DNA of 64,000 nucleotides from Hyphomicrobiales bacterium (lineage in GTDB: Bacteria; Pseudomonadota; Alphaproteobacteria; Rhizobiales; Beijerinckiaceae), in the NCBI GenBank assembly GCA_900473415.1, contig UCLR01000036.1:1-64000 (forward strand), in the 5' to 3' direction. The notes under the pieces were generated by a model. It made no database searches, was not told where the DNA came from, and saw only the letters and a list, made by a program, of their open reading frames with translations. The position numbers and the translations under genes were made by a program. Positions within the stretch are counted from its first letter, which is position 1. Each line of letters begins with the position of its first letter. Positions 45,795 to 54,028 of this stretch are shown here, one piece after another.

Positions 45795-47177
45795 ATGTCG
45801 AAGCTTCCCGAAATTCTCGCCCGTCTCGATGCCGGGCTCGACTCTTCGCTCGCCCGCCTGTCCTCCTGGCTGGAGATCCCCTCGATCGGCACCGACCCGG
45901 CCTACAATGCGCAAACGCGCCAGGCGGCCGAATGGCTCCGCGCCGATCTCGAAGGACTCGGCTTCAAGGCCGAGCTGCGCGAGACGGGGGGGCACCCCGT
46001 CGTCCTCGCCCATCGTCCCAAGCCCGGCGCGCCGCATGCGCTGTTCTACGGCCATTACGACGTCCAGCCGGTCGACCCTCTGAACCTCTGGGACACCGAG
46101 CCCTTCAAGCCGGTGGTCCGGGAACTCGAGCCCGGCCGCAAGGTCATCTCGGCGCGCGGCGCCTGCGACGACAAGGGCCAGGTGATGACCTTCATCGAGG
46201 CCGTGCGCGCGACGCTGGCCGAGACAGGCGATCTGCCGATCGGCCTCACCATCCTCGTCGAGGGCGAGGAGGAGTCGGGCTCGGTCAACCTGCCGGGCTA
46301 TATCAAGGCCAACGCCGCCGAGCTGAAGGCGGATTACGCGCTGGTCTGCGACACCGGCCAGTGGGACCGCGAGACGCCGCTGATCACCTCGACGCTGCGC
46401 GGCATGGTCTATCAGGAGGTCACGCTGACGGCGGCCGACCGCGACCTGCATTCCGGCCTCTTCGGCGGCGCGGCTGCCAACCCGATCCATATCCTCGCCA
46501 GGATCGTGGGCGAGCTCCACGACGAGAACGGCCGCATCACCGTCCCCGGCTTCTATGAGGGCGTGCACGAGCCGACCAATGCCCAGAAGGCGGAATGGGC
46601 CGATCTCGGACTGACGGAGAAGGACTTCCTCGGCCAGATCGGGCTGAAGCACTCGATCGGCGAGCGCGGCCGCATGCTGATCGAGCAGATCCAGTCGCGC
46701 CCGACCTGCGACGTCAACGGCATCTGGGGTGGCTATACGGGAGAGGGCAGCAAGACCGTCATCCCGGGCAAGGCCTCCGCCAAGGTCTCGTTCCGCCTCG
46801 TCGGCGACCAGGACCCGGCCAAGATCGCCGCCGCCTTCCAGCAATTCGTCCGCGACCGGCTGCCGGAGGACGTGACGGCCGAGTTCATCAGCCATTCCGG
46901 CTCGCCCGCTCTCGCGGTGCCGGTGGATTCGCCAGTGTTGCAGAAGGCGCGCAAGGCGCTCGCCGATGAATGGGGCGGGCGCGTCGTCTCGATCGGCAGC
47001 GGTGGCTCGATCCCCGTCGGCGGCGACTTCAAGCGCACGCTCGGCATCGACACGCTCTTCGTCGGCTTCGGCCTCGATGACGACCGGGTGCACTCGCCCA
47101 ACGAGAAATACGACCTCTCCTCCTTCCACAAGGGCCAGCGCTCATGGGCCCGCATCTTGCAGGCCCTCGGATCATGA
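45795..47177 (+). CDS. M20 family metallopeptidase (dipeptidase)
   Basis: A 460-residue M20 peptidase. Metal and catalytic residues are visible: His87 and Asp89 in FYGHYDVQP, Asp in RGACDDKGQ, Glu-Glu in VEGEEESGS and a His near the C-terminus ([12 protein letters not shown]). The central dimerisation domain carries DLHSGLFGG. It resembles cytosolic dipeptidases and carboxypeptidases of the ArgE/DapE clan. Its stop overlaps the start of the next gene by 4 bp. Confidence 0.92.
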   Translation: MSKLPEILARLDAGLDSSLARLSSWLEIPSIGTDPAYNAQTRQAAEWLRADLEGLGFKAELRETGGHPVVLAHRPKPGAPHALFYGHYDVQPVDPLNLWDTEPFKPVVRELEPGRKVISARGACDDKGQVMTFIEAVRATLAETGDLPIGLTILVEGEEESGSVNLPGYIKANAAELKADYALVCDTGQWDRETPLITSTLRGMVYQEVTLTAADRDLHSGLFGGAAANPIHILARIVGELHDENGRITVPGFYEGVHEPTNAQKAEWADLGLTEKDFLGQIGLKHSIGERGRMLIEQIQSRPTCDVNGIWGGYTGEGSKTVIPGKASAKVSFRLVGDQDPAKIAAAFQQFVRDRLPEDVTAEFISHSGSPALAVPVDSPVLQKARKALADEWGGRVVSIGSGGSIPVGGDFKRTLGIDTLFVGFGLDDDRVHSPNEKYDLSSFHKGQRSWARILQALGS

Positions 47178-47755
47178 GATCGGTTTGTGTCTTCTGCGGC
47201 TCGAATCCTGGCAATGATCCCATCTACGCCGCTGGCGCCCGCGCCATGGGAGCGGAGATCGCCAAGCGCGGCCTGACGCTGGTCTATGGCGGCGGGGCCG
47301 TGGGTCTGATGGGCATCGTCGCCAATGCGGCGCTCGATGCCGGCGGCGAGGTCCATGGCGTCATTCCCAAGGCGCTGCGCGACAAGGAGATCGGCCATAT
47401 CGGCCTGACGCGGCTCGAAATCGTCGACACGATGCATACGCGCAAGGCGCGGATGGCCGAGCTGTCGGACGGCTTCATCGCCATGCCGGGCGGCATCGGC
47501 ACCTTCGAGGAGCTGTTCGAGATCTGGACCTGGGGCCAACTCGGCATCCATGCCAAGCCGCTCGCCCTGCTCAACGTCGCGAGTTTCTATGATCCGCTGG
47601 CCGTCTTCCTCGACCGAACGACGGAGGAAGGCTTCCTGAAGCCGAACCACCGCGCGATGGTGATGACCGACACCGAACCGGCGACCTTGCTGGACCGCAT
47701 GCAGGCCTATGTCCCGGCCGCGACCCATAAATGGATCGAGAAGGAGCAGGCCTGA
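47174..47755 (+). CDS. LOG family protein (nucleotide 5'-monophosphate phosphoribohydrolase)
   Basis: A 193-residue TIGR00730 protein with the signature PGGIGTFEE at residues 105-113 and [13 protein letters not shown] at the start. Characterised relatives cleave the N-glycosidic bond of cytokinin riboside monophosphates or AMP, and act as putative lysine decarboxylase-like folds without that activity. The start overlaps the M20 stop by 4 bp (ATGA). Whether it makes free cytokinin here is not known. Confidence 0.93.
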   Translation: MRSVCVFCGSNPGNDPIYAAGARAMGAEIAKRGLTLVYGGGAVGLMGIVANAALDAGGEVHGVIPKALRDKEIGHIGLTRLEIVDTMHTRKARMAELSDGFIAMPGGIGTFEELFEIWTWGQLGIHAKPLALLNVASFYDPLAVFLDRTTEEGFLKPNHRAMVMTDTEPATLLDRMQAYVPAATHKWIEKEQA

Positions 47756-47779
47756 CCTTGATCTGATGGGAAACCTCGC

Positions 47780-47878
47780 CGTCATCCCGGGCTTGAAGCC
47801 AGGATCCATGCCAGAGTGCTGCCGATGAAGGTTCGGGCATGCATCCCGGATCTTCGCTTCGCTCCGTCCGGGATGACC
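47780..47878. repeat. Palindromic intergenic repeat, family A-like
   Basis: CGTCATCCCGG at the left and CCGGGATGACC at the right are inverted, with an internal hairpin-rich loop. It is diverged from the other family A copies but keeps the GTCAT/ATGAC ends. Confidence 0.65.
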
Positions 47879-47932
47879 GAGCTTCCATCAGCATCAACGA
47901 GAGATGCGCCTTCAGGTTGTAGGAATATTGTC

Positions 47933-47965
47933 TTGACATCGTGACGCTGATCCTGTAGAGATCAG
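47933..47965 (+). promoter_or_regulatory. Putative promoter of the GTA cluster with palindrome over the -10 box
   Basis: TTGACA at 47933-47938 is followed by candidate -10 boxes TGTAGA (15-bp spacer) or TAGAGA (17-bp spacer). The dyad CTGATC-N7-GATCAG (47947-47965) covers the -10 area, as a repressor or activator site would. It is upstream of the first GTA gene and reads toward it. Confidence 0.5.
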
Positions 47966-47972
47966 GAACGCT

Positions 47973-48029
47973 CACGAAATGTGCCCGAACGAAGCCGCCG
48001 CGCTCTGAAAGCCCGGCGGCTTTTTCGTG
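47973..48029 (+). terminator. Leader hairpin with terminator character, 22 bp before GTA gene 1
   Basis: The inner stem AAGCCGCCG/CGGCGGCTT is followed by a T run (48021-48025). An outer stem CACGAAA/TTTCGTG (47973-47979 with 48023-48029) stacks directly on it. The whole is a 57-nt structured RNA that could act as an attenuator in the GTA leader or end a short independent transcript. Confidence 0.6.
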
Positions 48030-48050
48030 CCTGCCATCCGGGAGGCGACG

Positions 48051-48416
48051 ATGGCCGAAGACGACACGGAAACGCCGGCAGCCAAGCCGAAAGCGAAACC
48101 GACCAACCGCAAGGCGGTGGTCAGCCAGCTCTGGCGCGCCGCCAAGCGTCAGCTCGACACGCATGAGGAGCATCTCGCCGATCTGCCCAGCGGAGCCGCG
48201 GCGAGCGAAGCCGACGCCAAGGCGCTGGCGACGCTGGCCCGCACCGTCCGCGAGCTAGTCGCGATCGAGGAACCTCAGACCGCGAGGAGGGAGAAGCAAA
48301 CCGATGAGCTTTCTCCCGCCGAAGGACTGCGACATGTCGCACAACTCCGTCAGGAGCTTGCTCGACGTCTTGAGGCGCTTGCCGCGCGGGAGCTGGGCGA
48401 GACTGATCAGGGCTGA
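48051..48416 (+). CDS. GTA gp1, probable small terminase subunit
   Basis: A 121-residue, highly charged helical protein at the place where RcGTA carries its small terminase (g1). The N-terminus is Lys/Pro-rich (AAKPKAKPTNRKAVVSQLWR) and the rest is mostly amphipathic helix. No strong domain signature is visible; the assignment rests on position and size. It overlaps terL by 113 bp in another frame. GGGAGGCGACG precedes the ATG at 48051. It would recognise DNA for packaging. Confidence 0.75.
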   Translation: MAEDDTETPAAKPKAKPTNRKAVVSQLWRAAKRQLDTHEEHLADLPSGAAASEADAKALATLARTVRELVAIEEPQTARREKQTDELSPAEGLRHVAQLRQELARRLEALAARELGETDQG

Positions 48417-49680
48417 CATTCACGAGTTCGACCCGCAGCTCCTTCCGGTCCTGGAAGAGCTCTGGGGCTTCTGGTCGCGCGCCGATCAACAGCCGCCGGA
48501 GCCGCTCAAGCCGATCTGGCTCGTTCTCGGTGGCCGCGGCGCCGGCAAGACGCGCACCGGCGCCGAATGGGTCAAGGGCATGGCGCTCGGCCATCCGCCC
48601 TTTGCCGAAACACCGACCGGGCGGATCGCGCTGGTGGGCGAGACACAAGGCCAGGTCCGCGACGTGATGATCGAAGGGATCTCCGGGCTGCTCGCGATCC
48701 ATACACGCGGGGAGCGGCCGACCTGGCAGCCCTCGCTGCGCCGCCTGCAATGGCCGAACGGCGCGATCGCGCAGGTCTTCTCGGCCGAGGACCCGGAAAG
48801 CCTGCGCGGCCCGCAATTCGGCGCTGCCTGGTCGGACGAGCTGGCGAAATGGCCGAACCTTCAGGAGTGCTGGGACATGCTGCAATTCGGCCTGCGTCTG
48901 GGCGACAGCCCGCGCCAGATCGTCACCACGACGCCGCGTCCTGTGCCGTTGATCAAGCGCCTGCTGGCCGAGCCGCATGTAGCGGTAAGCCGGGCGAAGA
49001 CGGCGGACAATAGCTTCAATCTCGCCGCGGAGTTCGTCCGCACCGTCACGGATACCTACGGCGGCACGCGGCTCGGACGGCAGGAGCTCGACGGCGAGAT
49101 CGTCGAGGACAGCGCCGACGCGCTCTGGACCCGCGCGATGATCGAGGCCGCCCGCGAGAGGGTGCCGCCGCAGCTGGCGCGTGTGGTCGTCGCGGTCGAT
49201 CCGCCAGCCTCCTCTTCGCAGCGTGCCGATCGCTGCGGCCTCGTGGTGGCGGGTATCGACCGAGACGGCATTGGCCATGTGCTGGAGGATGCGACGCTTT
49301 CCGGCGCGCGGCCGCAGGAATGGGCCGAGAAGGCGGTGGCGCTTTACCGCCGCCATGAGGCGGATGCGCTCGTCGTCGAGATCAACCAGGGCGGCGAGAT
49401 GGTGGAAAGCATCATCCGCCAGGTCGATGCCGGCGTGCCCGTGACTTCCGTCCGGGCGATGCGCGGCAAATATCTCAGGGCTGAGCCGGTCGCGGCGCTC
49501 TATGCGCAAGCGCGGGTGCGCCATGCCGGCGCCTTTCCCGAGCTGGAGGACGAGATGTGTTCCTTCGGCCCGGGCGGGCTGCCTTCCGGCCGCTCGCCTG
49601 ATCGGCTCGACGCGCTGGTCTGGGCGCTGACGCATCTGATGCTGGCGCCCAAGGGCCGGCCGCGGGTGAGGGGAATGTAG
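48304..49680 (+). CDS. GTA gp2, terminase large subunit
   Basis: A 458-residue packaging motor. Walker A LGGRGAGKTR lies at residues 75-84, followed by VGETQGQVRDVM, FSAEDPESLRGPQFGAAW with the coupling region, and the RNase H-like nuclease half (VVAVDPPASS, VVEINQGG, SPDRLDALVWAL). These match the COG5323/RcGTA TerL family. It starts inside gp1; an alternative start at 48334 shortens the overlap. Cleaves and pumps DNA into preformed heads. Confidence 0.93.
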   Translation: MSFLPPKDCDMSHNSVRSLLDVLRRLPRGSWARLIRADIHEFDPQLLPVLEELWGFWSRADQQPPEPLKPIWLVLGGRGAGKTRTGAEWVKGMALGHPPFAETPTGRIALVGETQGQVRDVMIEGISGLLAIHTRGERPTWQPSLRRLQWPNGAIAQVFSAEDPESLRGPQFGAAWSDELAKWPNLQECWDMLQFGLRLGDSPRQIVTTTPRPVPLIKRLLAEPHVAVSRAKTADNSFNLAAEFVRTVTDTYGGTRLGRQELDGEIVEDSADALWTRAMIEAARERVPPQLARVVVAVDPPASSSQRADRCGLVVAGIDRDGIGHVLEDATLSGARPQEWAEKAVALYRRHEADALVVEINQGGEMVESIIRQVDAGVPVTSVRAMRGKYLRAEPVAALYAQARVRHAGAFPELEDEMCSFGPGGLPSGRSPDRLDALVWALTHLMLAPKGRPRVRGM

Positions 49681-49688
49681 CCCACCCT

Positions 49689-49731
49689 CCGTCATGCCGG
49701 GCTCGCACCTTCGGCGCGCCCGGCATGACGG
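49689..49731. repeat. Palindromic intergenic repeat inside the GTA operon
   Basis: A perfect 14-bp stem (CCGTCATGCCGGGC and complement) with a 15-base loop lies between the large terminase and portal genes. It keeps the GTCAT/ATGAC ends of family A. It may attenuate transcription past the terminase. Confidence 0.8.
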
Positions 49732-49776
49732 CGCGGTTCTGCGCCTCTCATTTCACGCTCCAACAGCGAGACATCC

Positions 49777-50958
49777 ATGTTCGATTTCCTTCGCAACCTG
49801 CGCGGTCGTGCCGCGTCGGACCAGAAGCGCTCGCGCGTCGGGCCGCTGATCGCCCTGCATGAGACGGGGCGCGCGGTCTGGACGCCGCGGGACTATGTGG
49901 CGCTCTCGCGGGAGGGCTACGAGCGCAACCCGGTGGTGCATCGCTGCGTGCGGCTGATCGCGGAGGCGGCGGCGCAGACGCCACTCATCGCCAAGGTCGG
50001 CAGCCGCGAGATGCCGGAGCATCCGGCGCTCGCGCTGATCGAGCGACCCAATCCGCGCCAGGGCGGCATCGCCTACCGCGAGATGTTGTTCGGCCATCTG
50101 CTCGTCGCCGGCAATGCCTATGTCGAGGCGGTGAGCACCGGCCGCAAGCCGCGTGAGCTCTACGCGCTGCGACCCGACCGGATGCGTGTCGTGCCCGGCC
50201 GCGACGGCTGGCCGGAGGCCTATGACTACACCGTCGGCGGCGACACGGTGCGCTTCCGGCAGGACGAGGCCGATCCCGCGCCGATCCTGCATCTGACGCT
50301 GTTCCACCCGGTCGACGACCATTACGGCCTCTCGCCCATCGAGGCTGCGGCCGCCTCGCTCGACATCCACAATGCCGCCAGCAACTGGCACAAGGCCCTG
50401 CTCGACAACGCCGCGAGGCCTTCCGGCGCGCTGGTCTATGACGGCCCGGAAGGCGCGACGCTGACCGAGGCCCAATTCGAGCGGCTGAAGCAGGAGCTGG
50501 AGGATTCCTTCCAGGGCGCCCGCAATGCCGGCCGCCCCCTGCTGCTCGAAGGCGGCTTGGACTGGAAGCCACTGTCCCTGACGCCGGCGGAACTCGATTT
50601 CGTCGCGGCCAAGGGCGTCGCGGCGCGCGAGATTGCGCTCGCCTTCGGCGTGCCGCCGCTGCTGCTCGGCCTGCCGGGCGACAACACCCACGCCAATTTC
50701 GCCGAGGCCAACCGCGCGCTTTGGCGCCAGACGGTGATCCCGCTGGTGAAGCGCACGGCGCAGTCCCTGGCGCAATGGCTGGGGCCTGCCTTCGGGGACG
50801 AGCTTGCGCTCGAGCCCGATCTCGATGCGGTCGATGCGCTGGCCGATGAGCGGGAATCGCTCTGGCGCCGGGTCGGAGCGGCCGCCTTCCTCACCGATGA
50901 CGAGAAACGCGAAGCCGTTGGATACGGCCGCCGCTCTGCAAGGGAGGCTTCCTCATGA
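49777..50958 (+). CDS. GTA gp3, HK97-type portal protein
   Basis: A 393-residue portal of the HK97 family. VHRCVRLIAEAAAQTPLIAK, GNAYVEAV, YALRPDRMRVVPG, GLSPIEAAAASLDIHN and VPPLLLGLPGDNTHANFAEAN are standard blocks. It forms the twelve-fold ring through which DNA enters the head. Its stop overlaps the gp3.5 start by 4 bp. Confidence 0.94.
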   Translation: MFDFLRNLRGRAASDQKRSRVGPLIALHETGRAVWTPRDYVALSREGYERNPVVHRCVRLIAEAAAQTPLIAKVGSREMPEHPALALIERPNPRQGGIAYREMLFGHLLVAGNAYVEAVSTGRKPRELYALRPDRMRVVPGRDGWPEAYDYTVGGDTVRFRQDEADPAPILHLTLFHPVDDHYGLSPIEAAAASLDIHNAASNWHKALLDNAARPSGALVYDGPEGATLTEAQFERLKQELEDSFQGARNAGRPLLLEGGLDWKPLSLTPAELDFVAAKGVAAREIALAFGVPPLLLGLPGDNTHANFAEANRALWRQTVIPLVKRTAQSLAQWLGPAFGDELALEPDLDAVDALADERESLWRRVGAAAFLTDDEKREAVGYGRRSAREASS

Positions 50959-51155
50959 ACATGCTCGAACAGGTCGTCGCCGCCTTCGTAGGCCGCGCCG
51001 ATGTCGGCCATCTCGGCCTGCTGCTCTGGGCCGCGAGCGCCTCTGGCCTCGCCTGGCTCGTCCTGCGGGAACTCGCGGCGGCGAACCGCCGCTTCGACGA
51101 TTTCGTCCGCGAGCTCAACCGCTTCAACGCACGCCACGAGGGGGATTCTTCATGA
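50955..51155 (+). CDS. GTA gp3.5-like small membrane protein
   Basis: A 66-residue protein with one hydrophobic segment (LGLLLWAASASGLAWLVL, about 20-37) followed by a charged helix (RRFDDFVRELNRFNARHE). It sits in the slot of RcGTA orf 3.5 between portal and prohead protease and overlaps both neighbours by 4 bp. The role is unknown. Confidence 0.8.
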   Translation: MNMLEQVVAAFVGRADVGHLGLLLWAASASGLAWLVLRELAAANRRFDDFVRELNRFNARHEGDSS

Positions 51156-51325
51156 AAGCCAGAAACCGCGCTTCCGGGCCGTCGCCGAGGGTTCGGGCCA
51201 AGCCCGGCCGCCCGGCGAGCGGCGCCACCATCGAGACCTTCAGCAGCTTCCTGCGCAATCTCGCCCGGCTCGAAGGCGAGCGGGGGACGGATGCGAAGCG
51301 CGGCGGCGGGGAGGGGGCGCGATGA
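51152..51325 (+). CDS. Small basic protein in the GTA operon
   Basis: A 57-residue, Arg/Gly-rich frame (MKARNRASGPSPRVRAKPGR onward, then a short helix SFLRNLARLEGER). Its start overlaps gp3.5 by 4 bp (ATGA) and its stop overlaps the prohead protease start by 4 bp, the pattern of a translated, coupled gene. It has no counterpart in the standard g1-g15 list. Composition suggests nucleic-acid or scaffold contact, which is speculation. Confidence 0.65.
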   Translation: MKARNRASGPSPRVRAKPGRPASGATIETFSSFLRNLARLEGERGTDAKRGGGEGAR

Positions 51326-51831
51326 GAGGCCGTGCTTCGGCGGTTGGCCCGCTCGAATCGAAGCTCCTGCCGGTCCAGCCCAATCGCACCGGGCGGGATG
51401 GAGTCTTCGAGGGCTACGCCAGCCTGTTCCGCATTCCCGATCTCGGCAAGGACGTCGTTGAGCCCGGCGCCTTCCGCGAGAGCCTGCAGCGGCGCGGCCC
51501 CGCCGGCGTCAAGCTGCTCTGGCAGCACGATCCGGCCGAGCCGATCGGCTGCTGGCTGAGTCTCACCGAGGATGCGCGCGGGCTCTTCGTGCGCGGCCGG
51601 CTTTCTCTCGCCGTCGCCCGCGCCCGTGAAATTCATGCGCTGATGCTCGATGGCGCACTCGACGGGCTCTCGATCGGCTTCCGCCCGGAGAAGGCCCGCA
51701 CCGAGCCGCGCACGGGCCTGCGTCGGCTCGAGCGCGTCGATCTCTGGGAGGTGTCGATCGTCACCTTCCCCATGCTGCCCCAGGCCCGGATCGCCGCCGT
51801 CAAGGCCGCCCATCCTGCGGCCTTCGCCTGA
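51322..51831 (+). CDS. GTA gp4, HK97-family prohead protease
   Basis: A 169-residue U35/S78 protease. Likely catalytic residues are His69 (LLWQHDP), Ser117 (GLSIGFRP) and Glu143 (LWEVSIVTFP), the standard HK97 prohead protease layout. It trims the capsid N-terminus during maturation. Upstream open frame is a shadow of portal and gp3.5, so the ATG at 51322, coupled to the preceding stop, is used. Confidence 0.93.
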   Translation: MRGRASAVGPLESKLLPVQPNRTGRDGVFEGYASLFRIPDLGKDVVEPGAFRESLQRRGPAGVKLLWQHDPAEPIGCWLSLTEDARGLFVRGRLSLAVARAREIHALMLDGALDGLSIGFRPEKARTEPRTGLRRLERVDLWEVSIVTFPMLPQARIAAVKAAHPAAFA

Positions 51832-51851
51832 CTTTCTTTGAAGGAGCAACC

Positions 51852-53099
51852 ATGACCCATTCCAACATTGCGCCCGAGACCAAGGCCGCCGGCGCCGACC
51901 TTTCTCTGGCCTTCGACGATCTGCGCTACACGCTGGAGAGCTACCGCTCCGCCAATGAGGAGCGCCTCGCCGAAATCGAGGCTCGCCAGAGCGCCGATCC
52001 GCTGACCGAGGAGAAGCTGGCGCGGATGGACGCCGCCCTCGACGACACCATGCGTCGCATCGACCGGATCACCCTCGATCGCGCCCGTCCGGCTCTCGCC
52101 AGCGACGGCGCCGCCCGCGACCCGCTCGTCGCCGAGCACAAGGCCGCCTTCGCGGCCTATGTCCGCAGCGGCGAGGCCGGCGGGCTGAAGCGGTTGGAGG
52201 CCAAGGCGCTTTCGGCCGGCTCCGGTCCGGATGGCGGCTACCTCGCCCCCTCGACCGTCGAGAGCGAGATCCTGCGGCGGCTGGCGGCCGTCTCACCGAT
52301 CCGCTCGCTGGCGACCGTCCGCACCATTTCGTCTGGGACCTACAAGAAGGCCTTCTCGACCACGGGGCCGGCCTCCGGCTGGGTCGCGGAGACGGCCGCG
52401 CGGACGCAGACCAATGCGCCGACCCTGGCCGAGCTCTCCTTCCCGGCGATGGAGCTCTACGCCATGCCGGCCGCGACGCAGACGCTGCTCGACGATGCGA
52501 TCGTCAATATCGACCAGTGGATCGCCGAGGAGGTGGAGAGCGCCTTCGCCGAGCAGGAGGGCGCGGCCTTCGTCACTGGCGACGGCACCGACAAGCCGAA
52601 GGGCTTCCTGGCTTATTCGACCGTGGCGGAGGCGAGCTGGAGCTGGGGCAATATCGGCGTGCTGAACACCGGCGTCGCCGGCGCCTTCCCGGCCTCCACC
52701 CCGTCCGACGTGCTGGTCGACCTCGTCTACGCGCTGAAGGCCGGCTACCGCCAGAACGCGGCTTTCGTCATGAACCGCAAGACACAAGCCGCGATCCGCA
52801 AGTTCAAGGACTCGACCGGCAGCTATCTCTGGCAGCCTCCTGCCTCCGCCGGCGCACCGGCGACGCTGCTCGGCTTCCCGCTGGTCGAGGCCGAGGACAT
52901 GCCGAACATCGCCAACAATGCCGTTTCCATCGCCTTCGGCGATTTCCGGCGCGGATATCTGGTGGTCGACCGGGCAGGTGTGCGCATCCTGCGCGATCCC
53001 TATTCCGCCAAGCCCTATGTGCTGTTCTACACCACCAAGCGCGTGGGCGGCGGCGTGCAGGACTTCGCGGCGATCAAGGGACTGAAGTTCGCGGCTTGA
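51852..53099 (+). CDS. GTA gp5, HK97-fold major capsid protein
   Basis: A 415-residue phage capsid protein. Residues 1-105 are a helical scaffold-like delta domain (ESYRSANEERLAEIEARQ), expected to be cut off by gp4. The HK97 core follows (GSGPDGGYLAPSTVESEILR, TGPASGWVAETAART, FVTGDGTDKPKGFL, LVEAEDMPNIANNAVSIAFG). AAGGAGCAACC precedes the start. The capsid assembly unit of the particle. Confidence 0.95.
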   Translation: MTHSNIAPETKAAGADLSLAFDDLRYTLESYRSANEERLAEIEARQSADPLTEEKLARMDAALDDTMRRIDRITLDRARPALASDGAARDPLVAEHKAAFAAYVRSGEAGGLKRLEAKALSAGSGPDGGYLAPSTVESEILRRLAAVSPIRSLATVRTISSGTYKKAFSTTGPASGWVAETAARTQTNAPTLAELSFPAMELYAMPAATQTLLDDAIVNIDQWIAEEVESAFAEQEGAAFVTGDGTDKPKGFLAYSTVAEASWSWGNIGVLNTGVAGAFPASTPSDVLVDLVYALKAGYRQNAAFVMNRKTQAAIRKFKDSTGSYLWQPPASAGAPATLLGFPLVEAEDMPNIANNAVSIAFGDFRRGYLVVDRAGVRILRDPYSAKPYVLFYTTKRVGGGVQDFAAIKGLKFAA

Positions 53100-53106
53100 G
53101 CCCGGC

Positions 53107-53952
53107 TCAGCGCGAGAACCACCAGCTGAAGGCGGCGCGCGGTTGGACGGGTTCGTCCGACCGCGCCTCGGCCCCGAGCGTCAGCAGCCGCGAGCTGCCC
53201 TGCGAGATCCAGCCGCGGTACTCGTTGACCGGCGTGATCGCGGTGAAGCCGCCGCAGATGCGCCGGGCGCGGGTGTTGAGCGGCCCGCTCGACCAGCTCA
53301 CGATACCGACCAGGTCCCGCGAGCGGGCCGAGCCGCGCAGCACCGGTCCGCCGGAATCGCCCCGGCAGGCACCGGCGCCGGGCGTCTCGCCCCGCGCCTC
53401 GACATCGACCGCGACCTTGACCGTGTTCTGGGTCGTGTAGTTGCCGGCGTTGACGAGCTGCGTCTCGCGCAGCCGCCGGGCGGTGCTCTTGTTGTTCTCG
53501 GCCGAGAGGCCGAACCCCGCCATCGTCACCGTCTCGCCCTGCCAGAGGCCGCCGCCGAGCGTCAGGGGGTCGATGTCCCGTGGCAGCGGCTGGGCGAGGC
53601 GCAGTAGCGCCAGATCCGTGCCGGGTTGCGTGCGCGGCGTCGTGCCGGGCACGAAGGTCGGGTGCGGCAGCACCGCAACGACCATCTGGCGGCGCGGGCG
53701 GAAGCGCGGATCGAGGCTGACCACGCTGATCGAGCCGCCGCCCATCAGGCAATGCGCTGCCGTCAGCACGATCTCCGGGGCGATCACCGCGCCGGAGCAA
53801 AGCTCGCCGCGGCTGGTCTCGACCCGCACCGTCCAGGCGCGTGAGCCGAAGGTATCGTGCGAATCGACGCCACCGACGACCGCGGCGGCGGGCTGCGCGA
53901 TCAGCGCCGCAGCGAAGGACAGGGCGAGGGCGAACGACGAACGGAGGATCAT
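53107..53952 (-). CDS. Exported chymotrypsin-fold serine protease, copy 1
   Basis: A 281-residue S1A protease on the strand opposite to the GTA genes. The signal peptide ends at PAAA (residue 24) and the mature chain would begin VVGG, the same N-terminus that activation gives to trypsin. The triad is His67 (TAAHC), Asp113 (DLALL) and Ser200 (GDSGGP). The position equivalent to trypsin Asp189 is Gly, so Arg/Lys specificity is unlikely. The C-terminus has a 20-residue extension. Sits 7 bp from the capsid stop. Likely periplasmic or secreted; its role with the GTA is unknown. Confidence 0.93.
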   Translation of the reverse strand: MILRSSFALALSFAAALIAQPAAAVVGGVDSHDTFGSRAWTVRVETSRGELCSGAVIAPEIVLTAAHCLMGGGSISVVSLDPRFRPRRQMVVAVLPHPTFVPGTTPRTQPGTDLALLRLAQPLPRDIDPLTLGGGLWQGETVTMAGFGLSAENNKSTARRLRETQLVNAGNYTTQNTVKVAVDVEARGETPGAGACRGDSGGPVLRGSARSRDLVGIVSWSSGPLNTRARRICGGFTAITPVNEYRGWISQGSSRLLTLGAEARSDEPVQPRAAFSWWFSR

Positions 53953-54003
53953 GAAGCGAACCGGTGGGGCGATTAGGTCAATCTAGGGGCTGTCGGGGAA
54001 GAA

Positions 54004-54018
54004 GGACAAGTATTGTCC
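54004..54018. promoter_or_regulatory. Perfect palindrome between the two protease genes
   Basis: GGACAAGTATTGTCC has 6-bp arms and a 3-base centre. It lies 10 bp past the stop of copy 2 and 52 bp before the start of copy 1. It could be an operator for copy 1 or a small hairpin. Confidence 0.35.
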
Positions 54019-54028
54019 GCAGCTTGCG

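Noticed and set aside
47933..48050. tRNA gene or known riboswitch upstream of the GTA cluster
   Set aside because: The stem arrangement does not form a cloverleaf or a riboswitch core that I recognise; only a promoter and terminator-like hairpin are supported.
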